Program-made: the position numbers and the translations under genes
Shown here: one piece after another, positions 1 through 5,730 of the stretch
How positions within the stretch are numbered: the stretch's first letter is position 1
Layout of the letters: each line of letters begins with the position of its first letter
Notes under the pieces: generated by a model
What the model was told of the DNA's origin: nothing
What the model saw: only the letters and a program-made list of their open reading frames with translations
Database searches by the model: none
Source of the DNA: CAZLAP01 sp964557715
GTDB taxonomy: Bacteria > Patescibacteriota > Minisyncoccia > Minisyncoccales > RBG-13-42-11
Direction of reading: 5' to 3'
Assembly (NCBI GenBank): GCA_964557715.1
Contig: CAZLAP010000051.1
Span: 1 to 6,273, forward strand
Length of the DNA: 6,273 bases

Positions 1-1
1 T

Positions 2-631
2 TCCACCAGGCCAAAAAAATATGCCGGCAGTTTAAAGGAATGGGAAAAAGCCACCAATGTTTTAAAAAAAGCGCTTAACAAGTCAAAATTAAAATGGCAA
101 AAAGATCCGGGCGGCGGGGTTTTTTACGGACCGAAAATAGATATAAAAATCAAAGATTCGCTGGAAAGGCCCTGGCAGTGCACGACAATTCAGATTGATT
201 TCAACCTGCCCGAATGCTTTGATTTGACTTTTGTCAACGAAAAAGGAAAAAAACAAAGGCCTTTTATGGTGCATCGGGCGCTTCTTGGTTCTCTTGAAAG
301 ATTCATTGGAGTGCTAATAGAACACTATGCCGGCGCTTTTCCTTTCTGGCTTTCGCCCGTCCAAGCTTGGATAATTCCCGTAAGCTCAAGGCATGAAAAA
401 TACGCAAGCAAAATTTCCAAAGAGCTGTCTGAAGCAGGATTAAGAACAGAGATTAAAAATGAAAATGAGACCGTTTCAAAGAAAATCAGAAACGGAGAAA
501 TGCAGAAAATTCCCTATCTTCTGGTAGTCGGCGACAGAGAAATGAAGAACAAAACAGTACGGATAAGAAAGAGAGGCAAAGGAGACATCGGTGAAATAAA
601 GATAAAAGATTTATTGAAAAATTTAACTTAA
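2..631 (+). CDS. thrS: Threonyl-tRNA synthetase, C-terminal part (5' end outside window)
   Basis: Charges tRNA-Thr with threonine in the cytoplasm. The frame is open from base 2 to the stop at 629-631, giving 209 residues, about the last third of a class II ThrRS. Visible in order: the STRPKKYAG segment at residues 1-9, FYGPKIDIKIKD (41-52), WQCTTIQIDFNLP (58-70), MVHRALLGSLERFIG (89-103) holding the third zinc-ligand histidine (H91) and the motif 3 arginine (R100), then the anticodon-binding domain from about 116 with LSPVQAWIIPVS and IPYLLVVGDREM. The usual G in QCGTIQ is T here, a tolerated variation as far as I recall. The other two zinc ligands, motifs 1 and 2 and the editing domain lie upstream of the window. 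The C-terminus (IKIKDLLKNLT) looks complete. It probably heads or belongs to a co-directional cluster with the next gene, which starts 5 bp on. The family call is very secure. Confidence 0.97.
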   Translation, partial: STRPKKYAGSLKEWEKATNVLKKALNKSKLKWQKDPGGGVFYGPKIDIKIKDSLERPWQCTTIQIDFNLPECFDLTFVNEKGKKQRPFMVHRALLGSLERFIGVLIEHYAGAFPFWLSPVQAWIIPVSSRHEKYASKISKELSEAGLRTEIKNENETVSKKIRNGEMQKIPYLLVVGDREMKNKTVRIRKRGKGDIGEIKIKDLLKNLT

Positions 632-636
632 TTCAT

Positions 637-2259
637 ATGCCTGAAATTTCCCAAGCAACCAGAGAATTGATTCAAAAATATCAGATTTGGCATAAATCCC
701 TTCAGCCAAAAGAAAACACGCCAACTATTCACGTTGACGAAGTTGCTTCCAGAGTGGCTGTTTTTTACGAGAAAATAAGGGAAGTTGTGGACTGGCGCGA
801 AGAACATTTAATGAGGAAATCAGCCATTGAAAGAATGTTGAAAAGAAGACTTTTTTTGCTGAGTGGCGCAGGCATAGAAGATATTGCCGAGCCTTTAATT
901 CTGGAGCTTATCAGAGGCGGACATTTCCCCAACGACAAGGTGCCGGATTCAAAAATAGGAGAAGTTCGCAAAATAATAGACAAATACGTTTATATTTTAG
1001 AAAATTCGCCTAAAAAACAAAAAAAACAGCCGCTTCGCCTCCGCGACTGGCTCTTGGGAATAGCTGCCTGCGAAATAGAAGAAGCGCTTTCCCCTTCTAT
1101 TAGAGAAAGGGCTCTGATTGAATATATGGCAGATTCAATGATTAAAAAAATAAAAATACGGCAACGGAGCGTAATTTCAATTTTCCAGGAATTAATAACA
1201 GAAAAAGAAAAAAACACTCAAATTTACATAGCGGTTCAAAAAGCCCTTTTTAAGCTTGATGCGCCAATTATCAGTTACAATCTCTTAAAAAGAAACTTTT
1301 CCCAGTGGGCAAATATTACTAAAAATAATCCGCAATTAATTGAAATAACTCAAAACATTTACCGAATCTGGGAAAACATTGAAAAAAGCCTGAAACACCG
1401 CCTGGCCAATAAGTTTTATAAAATCTGCGAGAAATACGATACTATTTATTTGATTTTAGGCGATGTTGTTTCAGAAAATCCCAATAATATCGCGGAAAAA
1501 ATAAAAAATCCCGAAGAATTGGAAAAAAGAACTACTGCCGCTTATTCAAAAAGACTTAAAGCGCTTAATGCAAAAATAAAAAGAGCGGCAATTTACGCCA
1601 CCTTATCTATTTTTATCACCAAAATTCTTTTGGCTTTGGCGATTGAAATGCCTTTGGATAAATATATTACCGAACAATTCAATTATCTCGCTCTTGGGCT
1701 AAATATTGCCATACCTCCGCTTCTGATGCTGCTTCTTGTTTTGACTATCAGCCCGCCAAAAAAGGAAAACCTTTATCAGGTTATTATGGGAGTGACAAAA
1801 ATTATCCATACTTCGGAAAAAGAAGATATTTATACAATTGAAATCCGCAAAAAAAGCGGCTTGATAACCAATATTTTGGTCACGGCTTTTTACTTTTTTG
1901 CTTTTTTGCTCGCTTTCGGACTAATAACCTGGGGGCTGTATAAATTAAGCTTCAGCGTTTTTTCCATTTGTATTTTCCTTATATTCATATCCTTGATTTC
2001 GTTTACCGGCGTAAAACTAAGGGAAAGAGCGAAAGAGCTGGACGTTTTGGAAAAAAAAGATTCTTTCCTGATGTTTTTTATTGATATATTCTCAACACCC
2101 ATTATTCGGGTAGGAAAATGGCTGTCCGGCCAATGGGCAAGATATAATATAATAGTCGTTTTGATTAATTTCCTGATTGAACTGCCTTTCCAGACTTTTG
2201 TGGAGTTTTTGGAGCAATGGAGATACTTTTTAAAAGAAAAAAAAGAAGAAATACATTAA
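637..2259 (+). CDS. Conserved-looking hypothetical membrane protein, 540 aa
   Basis: Function unknown. The N-terminal half (about 1-310) is soluble, charged and mostly helical. It contains the stretches IHVDEVASRVAVFYEKIREV (31-50), DWREEHLMRKSAIERMLKRR (52-71) and ELIRGGHFPND (90-100). The C-terminal half is membrane-embedded, with hydrophobic segments at about 318-337, 350-371, 409-433 and 436-457 and a possible fifth, amphipathic one at 502-518, separated by basic loops. There is no N-terminal signal peptide, so the first half probably stays in the cytoplasm. No nucleotide-binding loop, protease or transporter motif is visible. From memory, proteins opening like this are common in Parcubacteria genomes and are annotated hypothetical; I could not check this. 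The ATG at 637 is chosen because it is the first start after thrS (5 bp gap) and precedes the conserved-looking residues. It has no Shine-Dalgarno, suggesting translation coupled to thrS. The reading frame is secure; the function is not. Confidence 0.9.
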   Translation: MPEISQATRELIQKYQIWHKSLQPKENTPTIHVDEVASRVAVFYEKIREVVDWREEHLMRKSAIERMLKRRLFLLSGAGIEDIAEPLILELIRGGHFPNDKVPDSKIGEVRKIIDKYVYILENSPKKQKKQPLRLRDWLLGIAACEIEEALSPSIRERALIEYMADSMIKKIKIRQRSVISIFQELITEKEKNTQIYIAVQKALFKLDAPIISYNLLKRNFSQWANITKNNPQLIEITQNIYRIWENIEKSLKHRLANKFYKICEKYDTIYLILGDVVSENPNNIAEKIKNPEELEKRTTAAYSKRLKALNAKIKRAAIYATLSIFITKILLALAIEMPLDKYITEQFNYLALGLNIAIPPLLMLLLVLTISPPKKENLYQVIMGVTKIIHTSEKEDIYTIEIRKKSGLITNILVTAFYFFAFLLAFGLITWGLYKLSFSVFSICIFLIFISLISFTGVKLRERAKELDVLEKKDSFLMFFIDIFSTPIIRVGKWLSGQWARYNIIVVLINFLIELPFQTFVEFLEQWRYFLKEKKEEIH

Positions 2260-2295
2260 AGTTAAAGGTCGATAATAATATAACTTAAAAAAATT

Positions 2296-3135
2296 ATGAA
2301 TAAAAAAATTTTAATATTGAGCATTTCCCTTCTTTTTCTTGCCGGAATAGCTTCAGCTCAAGAATTGGAAGCAGGAAAACCAACGATTCTGCCCGACAGC
2401 CCGTTTTATTTTCTCAAAGAATGGAACAGACAGATTCAGTCATTTTTCACATTTAACTCGTTGTCCAAAGCGGAACTAAAAGAAAAATTCGCTGATGAAA
2501 AATTAATTGAACTGAAAGAAATGGTGGAGCAGGAAAAAAACCAGGAAAGGATTGAAAAAGCGATAAGAAATTACCAAAATGAAATGGAAAGCGCTAAAAA
2601 GGCCACGGAAAAAATAAGAGAAAGGGCCGAATCAAACGAAAAAGTTGAAGACTTTCTTGATAAATTCATTCAACACCAAGCTTTACACCAGGAAATTCTT
2701 CAAAAACTGGAAGAGCAGGTTCCGGAACAAGCTATGGAAAAAATAAGAGAAACAAGGGAAGCGCATCTGGAGAAGTTTGGCGAAGTAATGATGCATCTGG
2801 AAAGCCAAGAAAGAATCCAAGAAAGACTGGAAAAAAATCTCCAAGAAACATTTGGCAACGAATTGAAAAGCTTGAGAAATGTTGAAATACTGAACGAGCT
2901 TGAAGAAAAAGTTCCAACAGAAGCAAAAGAAGCTGTTCGCAGAGCTCAAGAAACTTCTTTAAACGAATTTAAAGAAAAAATGGAAGAACTTCCGCTGCAA
3001 AGCCAAGAAAGAATCCAGGACTCAATCAGCAATATGACCCAAATGATAGAAAAAATGGAAGTTAATCCTGAAACAAAAGAAGTCTTAATCCAAACCAAAA
3101 ACAGAATTATGGAAAGAGTCGGGCAGGAAAAATAA
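2296..3135 (+). CDS. Secreted coiled-coil protein with DUF5667-like N-terminal segment
   Basis: A 279-residue exported protein of unknown role. Residues 1-21 are a Sec signal peptide: basic MNKK, a hydrophobic core, then ASA before the likely cut at A21/Q22. There is no lipobox cysteine. The mature start, with LPDSPFYFLKEWNRQIQSFF (32-51) and KAELKEKFADEKLIEL (58-73), matches my recollection of the DUF5667 pattern (a PDSPFYFLK-type turn, then a KAEL..LA..RL.E helix). The rest is almost entirely charged Glu/Lys/Arg/Gln helix, probably coiled coil, with an internal duplication (about 133-185 and 197-251) and the tetrapeptide QERI three times (83, 171, 237). No C-terminal anchor is visible, so it may be periplasmic or loosely cell-surface in a monoderm-like cell. 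It starts 36 bp after the preceding gene with no Shine-Dalgarno and ends just before an intrinsic terminator. The fold class is fairly sure; the function is unknown. Confidence 0.88.
   Translation: MNKKILILSISLLFLAGIASAQELEAGKPTILPDSPFYFLKEWNRQIQSFFTFNSLSKAELKEKFADEKLIELKEMVEQEKNQERIEKAIRNYQNEMESAKKATEKIRERAESNEKVEDFLDKFIQHQALHQEILQKLEEQVPEQAMEKIRETREAHLEKFGEVMMHLESQERIQERLEKNLQETFGNELKSLRNVEILNELEEKVPTEAKEAVRRAQETSLNEFKEKMEELPLQSQERIQDSISNMTQMIEKMEVNPETKEVLIQTKNRIMERVGQEK
2692..3048 (+). repeat. Internal tandem duplication inside the secreted coiled-coil gene
   Basis: Two copies of a roughly 53-55-residue unit lie in the coiled-coil region. Copy 1 is residues 133-185 (EILQKLEEQVP ... SQERIQERLEKN) and copy 2 is residues 197-251 (EILNELEEKVP ... 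SQERIQDSISNM). Over the first 33 aligned residues I count 16 identities, and both copies end in SQERIQ. The offset grows from 64 to 66 residues, a two-residue indel. At DNA level only the SQERIQ region is still identical (17 bases, at 2803 and 3001), so the duplication is old. A weaker third relative may lie at residues 71-90 (NQERIEKAI). Confidence 0.7.
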
Positions 3136-3150
3136 TTCCTTAATGCGGAG

Positions 3151-3176
3151 AAAAACAGCTTGAACGGGCTGTTTTT
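3151..3176 (+). terminator. Intrinsic terminator after the secreted coiled-coil gene
   Basis: A perfect 9-bp stem, AAAAACAGC (3151-3159) with GCTGTTTTT (3168-3176), encloses an 8-base loop. The 3' arm ends in five T, then CTATTTT. It begins 15 bases after the stop codon at 3133-3135. It should end plus-strand transcription here at least partly, yet the next gene starts only about 10 bases beyond the stem. Confidence 0.85.
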
Positions 3177-3186
3177 CTATTTTAGA

Positions 3187-5172
3187 ATGAAAAATATGAA
3201 GAAATATCGGATTATAACCTACGGCTGCCAGATGAATAAGACTGACAGCGAAAGAATTGCCGCCACTTTGGAAAAAAAGGGGAACAAGCCCGCCTTAAAA
3301 GAAGATAAGGCGGATTTGATTGTGATCAATATGTGCTCTGTCAGGCAATCTGCCGTAGACAGAGTGCATGGAAAAATCAGAAACCTGAACAAATTAAAAA
3401 AAGACAATCCTGACTTAAAAATCGCACTCACCGGCTGTATTTTAAAAAAGGATAAGAAGAAATTCAGGGAAGTTTTTGACCAAATCTGGAATAACAAGGA
3501 TTATTTTCATCTTCCGCCAAAACGGCAGAAAAAACCAATAGCTTTTATTCCTATTTCCAACGGATGCAATAATTTCTGCTCTTACTGCGTTGTTCCTTTT
3601 ACCAGAGGGGCTTTAACCTGCCGCAACCATAAGGAAATTTTAAAAGAAGCAAAAAAAGCTGTCAGGAAAGGCTTTAAGGAAATCTGGCTTTTGGGACAGA
3701 ATGTAAACGATTATAACTCTCCAGCAGATAAAAACATTGATTTTCCAAAACTTTTAAAATTGGTTTCGGAAATAAAAGGAAACTTTAAAATAAAATTCAC
3801 TTCGCCGAATCCTAAAAACTTTTCAGATGAATTGGTTCAAACAATGGCAAGTTCCGATAAATTTTCCCGCTACCTTAATCTTCCTCTTCAATCGGGCGAC
3901 AATAAAATTTTAAAAAAAATGAACCGGCCTTATACGGCAAAACAATACAAAAATCTGGTAAGAAAAATAAGAAAAAAAATGCCGGACATTTTTCTCTCCA
4001 CGGACATTATCGTCGGCTTTCCCGAAGAAACGAAAAAACAGTTTGAAAACACAAAAAAACTTTTTAAGGAAATTGGTTTTGATATGGCTTATATTTCCAA
4101 GTACTCTTCAAGACCCGGCACGACGGCGGAAAAAATGAAAGACAATGTTTCTAAAAAAGAAAAGAAAAAAAGATGGAAGGTTTTAAATGATATAATTTTA
4201 AAAAAATTTAAAGAAAAACAAAGAAAAAAAGTAATCGTTGTTTTAGGGCCTACAGCTTCGGGAAAATCGGAACTGGCCGTTAATTTGGCTAAAAAATTCA
4301 ACGGCGAGGTTGTTTCGGCAGACTCAAGGCAGGTTTACAAAGGAATGGATATAGGCACGGGCAAAATTATGAAAAAGGAAATGCAGGCAATTCCTCATTA
4401 TCTTCTGGACATAGCTTCGCCAAAAAAAAGATTCAGCGTTGCCGAATACAGAAAATTGGCTTTAAAAGCAATAAATGAAATTCACAAAAAAAACAAAATT
4501 CCCGTTCTTTGCGGAGGAACAGGATTTTACATTCAAGCAGTAATTGACGGAATAACTATACCGGAAGTTTCTCCTGACTGGAATTTAAGAAAAAAACTGG
4601 AAAAGAAAACCGCAAAGGAACTGTTTGAAAAATTAAAAAAAATTGACCCGAAAAGAGCGGAAACAATTGATAAAAAAAATAAACGGAGGCTAATTAGAGC
4701 TTTGGAAATCGCAATAAAAACAAAAAAACCGGTTTCTTCTCTGCAAAAAAATCCCCTGCCCTATCCTGTTTTAATGTTGGGAATTAAAAAAGAAAAAGAA
4801 GAATTGAAAAAATTAATAAGAAAAAGGCTGTTAAAAAGATTGGAAAAAGAAAAAATGATCAAGGAAGTAAAAAAACTCCGCAAAAAAGGAGTTTCCTGGA
4901 AAAGATTGGAAGAATTCGGCTTGGAATACCGCTATATTGCCCGCTACCTTCAAGGAAAATTAGAATATTCTGAAATGGTCAATTTGCTGCAAAAAGAAAT
5001 TGAACACTATGCTGACCGCCAAATGACCTGGTTCAACCACCAATTTGGCGATTTCATTGCTCAAAATTTTTCGAAAAAAAATTTTGGCGAGTTCAAGCGC
5101 GATAAAAGAATTATCTGGATTAAAAACTACAAACAAGCTGAAAAGCAAATAAAAGATTTTTTGAAGAAATAA
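3187..5172 (+). CDS. miaB-miaA: MiaB-MiaA fusion: tRNA A37 methylthiotransferase and dimethylallyltransferase
   Basis: A 661-residue bifunctional tRNA A37 modification enzyme. MiaA adds a dimethylallyl group to N6 of A37 (i6A); MiaB, a radical-SAM iron-sulfur enzyme, then adds methylthio at C2 (ms2i6A). The MiaB part (1-345) has the N-terminal cluster cysteines C14 (YGCQMN), C50 (NMCSVR) and C84 (TGC), the radical-SAM motif CNNFCSYC (C127, C131, C134), WLLGQNVNDY, LPLQSGDNKILKKMNRPYT (232-250), DIIVGFPEET and YSSRPGT. The TRAM domain expected next is missing. MiaA (about 349-661, full length) follows: P-loop GPTASGKS (354-361), SADSRQVYKGMDIGTGK (377-393), GGTGFYIQAVIDG (443-455), KRRLIRALEI (499-508) and ADRQMTWF (609-616). 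All the MiaA landmarks I checked are present. Start: ATG 3187 or ATG 3196 (658 aa), neither with a Shine-Dalgarno. An upstream TTG at 3160 lies in the terminator loop and is rejected. MiaB rather than RimO or MtaB is favoured by the MiaA partner. Confidence 0.95.
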   Translation: MKNMKKYRIITYGCQMNKTDSERIAATLEKKGNKPALKEDKADLIVINMCSVRQSAVDRVHGKIRNLNKLKKDNPDLKIALTGCILKKDKKKFREVFDQIWNNKDYFHLPPKRQKKPIAFIPISNGCNNFCSYCVVPFTRGALTCRNHKEILKEAKKAVRKGFKEIWLLGQNVNDYNSPADKNIDFPKLLKLVSEIKGNFKIKFTSPNPKNFSDELVQTMASSDKFSRYLNLPLQSGDNKILKKMNRPYTAKQYKNLVRKIRKKMPDIFLSTDIIVGFPEETKKQFENTKKLFKEIGFDMAYISKYSSRPGTTAEKMKDNVSKKEKKKRWKVLNDIILKKFKEKQRKKVIVVLGPTASGKSELAVNLAKKFNGEVVSADSRQVYKGMDIGTGKIMKKEMQAIPHYLLDIASPKKRFSVAEYRKLALKAINEIHKKNKIPVLCGGTGFYIQAVIDGITIPEVSPDWNLRKKLEKKTAKELFEKLKKIDPKRAETIDKKNKRRLIRALEIAIKTKKPVSSLQKNPLPYPVLMLGIKKEKEELKKLIRKRLLKRLEKEKMIKEVKKLRKKGVSWKRLEEFGLEYRYIARYLQGKLEYSEMVNLLQKEIEHYADRQMTWFNHQFGDFIAQNFSKKNFGEFKRDKRIIWIKNYKQAEKQIKDFLKK

Positions 5173-5198
5173 AAAAGGGGAGCTTTGAGGTGTCCCCT
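5171..5198 (-). terminator. Intrinsic terminator of the 76-aa minus-strand gene
   Basis: Read on the minus strand, AGGGGA (5198-5193) pairs with TCCCCT (5181-5176) around an 11-base loop. It is followed by TTTTT (5175-5171) and then ATTT running into the end of the fusion gene. It lies 22 bases after the stop of the minus-strand gene. On the plus strand the same stem is preceded by A and not followed by a T run, so any effect on the convergent miaB-miaA transcript would be weak. Confidence 0.8.
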
Positions 5199-5220
5199 GT
5201 TACCTTTGAGTGAGATATTA

Positions 5221-5451
5221 TTAGAGTTTTTGAACTCCAATTATATCTATAAAATTTGTGCCTGCCAAAACTTTTCCGGGAATGAAAGTGATGCCTCTTA
5301 TTTCTTTAATCTCTTTGAGTTCAGCTTCATTGAGATCAAATTTTTTTACGGCATCCACTCTTCCTCTTTCAATTTGTTTTATTAAAAGAGGAAACATTTC
5401 CCGGTCAATGGCATCCCATCTCCCATTTTTTCTAAAACTAATATGTTTCAT
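5221..5451 (-). CDS. Small orphan protein, 76 aa
   Basis: Not recognised. The protein is soluble, with no signal peptide or membrane segment and mixed charge. It opens MKHISFRKNGRWDAIDREMF, has a charged helical middle (about 17-50: LLIKQIERGRVDAVKKFD, then AELKEIKEI) and ends in a beta-like hydrophobic stretch (GITFIPGKVLAGTNFIDIIGV). That it is a real gene is well supported: a near-consensus promoter lies upstream (5490-5518), a perfect AGGAGG Shine-Dalgarno sits 5 bases before the ATG, and an intrinsic terminator follows 22 bases after the stop. This makes it a self-contained, probably strongly expressed single-gene unit, convergent with miaB-miaA. Overlapping plus-strand frames of 66 and 68 codons lack such signals and are shadows. 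The fold and role are unknown; a small nucleic-acid-binding or partner protein is possible but nothing in the sequence proves it. Confidence 0.85.
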   Translation of the reverse strand: MKHISFRKNGRWDAIDREMFPLLIKQIERGRVDAVKKFDLNEAELKEIKEIRGITFIPGKVLAGTNFIDIIGVQKL

Positions 5452-5456
5452 TTTTT

Positions 5457-5462
5457 CCTCCT
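5457..5462 (-). promoter_or_regulatory. Consensus Shine-Dalgarno of the 76-aa gene
   Basis: AGGAGG, the full anti-SD complement, lies 5 A residues before the ATG at 5451-5449. It fixes the start of the small gene. It is notable because the plus-strand genes in this window have no such site. Confidence 0.9.
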
Positions 5463-5478
5463 AAAAGATCTAAAAGAG

Positions 5479-5518
5479 CTTATATTATAATAATACCATA
5501 TTTATCATTCTTTGTCAA
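5479..5518 (-). repeat. 40-bp promoter direct repeat, copy A
   Basis: This copy runs from TTGACA through TATAAG on the minus strand and is identical at 35 of 40 positions, with no gaps, to the copy at 5747-5786. Four of the five differences are in the spacer just after the -35 and one is the base before the -10. Similarity stops at both ends, so the repeated unit is the promoter itself. Confidence 0.85.
5490..5518 (-). promoter_or_regulatory. Sigma70-type promoter of the 76-aa gene
   Basis: On the minus strand, a perfect -35 TTGACA (5518-5513) is followed by a 17-base spacer ending in TGG, giving an extended -10 TGn (5498-5496), and the -10 TATTAT (5495-5490). A perfect TATAAT immediately follows (5489-5484), but at 23-base spacing. 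Transcription would start near 5483, leaving a leader of about 30 bases that contains the AGGAGG. The element is part of a 40-bp direct repeat shared with the promoter at 5758-5786. Confidence 0.8.
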
Positions 5519-5527
5519 GCTCTTTTC

Positions 5528-5710
5528 TTAAAAATCAAACTGCATTTGTTTGCTTTTTCCCTGCAAGTCTTCCAGCGCAACCAAAAACCTTTTGTCAACA
5601 ATTTCCACTACGTAACCTTCCACTATCAACCTTGGAAGTCTATGCAGAGCAACAAAATCATAAAATTCCCCTTTTTCTTCTGTTTTAACCTTAACATGAA
5701 CCATTCTCAT
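5528..5710 (-). CDS. Small orphan protein, 60 aa
   Basis: Not recognised. A 60-residue soluble protein that opens MRMVHVKVKTEEKGEFYDF and continues ALHRLPRLIVEGYVVEIVDK, then RFLVALEDLQGKSKQMQFDF. Alternating hydrophobic strands (VHVKV, RLIVEGYVVEIVD, RFLVALEDL) suggest a small mostly-beta fold, with no signal peptide or membrane segment. The start is the ATG at 5710: GAGG lies 5 bases upstream within a purine-rich GGGAGAGG, and an AGGAG lies further up. A longer frame beginning with GTG at 5746 would start almost at the predicted transcription start and would translate the Shine-Dalgarno itself, so it is rejected; ATG 5704 is a weaker alternative. It follows gatB, with its own promoter overlapping the gatB stop, and precedes the promoter of the 76-aa gene. 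It shows no obvious similarity to that protein. The gene call is good; the function is unknown. Confidence 0.8.
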   Translation of the reverse strand: MRMVHVKVKTEEKGEFYDFVALHRLPRLIVEGYVVEIVDKRFLVALEDLQGKSKQMQFDF

Positions 5711-5715
5711 TTTAT

Positions 5716-5730
5716 CCTCTCCCTTCTCCT
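5716..5730 (-). promoter_or_regulatory. Purine-rich Shine-Dalgarno region of the 60-aa gene
   Basis: On the minus strand this 15-base all-purine run holds AGGAG (5730-5726, 15 bases from the ATG) and GGGAGAGG (5723-5716). The GAGG core of the latter is 5 bases from the ATG at 5710, the same spacing as in the neighbouring 76-aa gene. It decides for ATG 5710 over GTG 5746. Confidence 0.75.

Larger units (their letters stand above)
5472..5526. repeat. 10-bp perfect inverted repeat flanking the 76-aa gene promoter
   Basis: AAAAGAGCTT at 5472-5481 and AAGCTCTTTT at 5517-5526 are perfect inverted copies 35 bases apart. The right arm overlaps the end of the -35 box and the left arm sits at the start of the leader. 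It could be an operator pair, or in read-through RNA from the upstream small gene a long-loop hairpin ending in TTTT. The similar promoter at 5758-5786 has no such repeat, so chance in AT-rich DNA cannot be excluded. Confidence 0.45.

Noticed and set aside
224..226. TTG at 224 as a start of a short separate gene
   Set aside because: The same frame is open to the left edge and encodes ThrRS motifs (FYGPKID, WQCTTIQ) before this codon.
2271..2284. AT-rich GATAATAATATAAC as a promoter for the secreted coiled-coil gene
   Set aside because: It has -10-like hexamers but no recognisable -35 at proper spacing, and would leave almost no leader. In DNA this AT-rich it is weak evidence.
2683..2949. Phe/Leu-rich minus-strand frames inside the secreted coiled-coil gene
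   Set aside because: This is the expected mirror of a Glu/Lys-rich coding sequence; no start signals or membrane-protein pattern beyond composition.
3160..3186. TTG at 3160 as the start of the MiaB-MiaA fusion
   Set aside because: It lies in the loop of the intrinsic terminator, adds a stretch (NGLFFYFR) unlike any MiaB N-terminus, and two ATG codons at 3187 and 3196 fit the usual MiaB start much better.
5461..5476. CTTTTAG repeated twice (minus strand) in the leader of the 76-aa gene
   Set aside because: A 7-base repeat in AT-rich sequence is within chance expectation and matches no known regulatory element.
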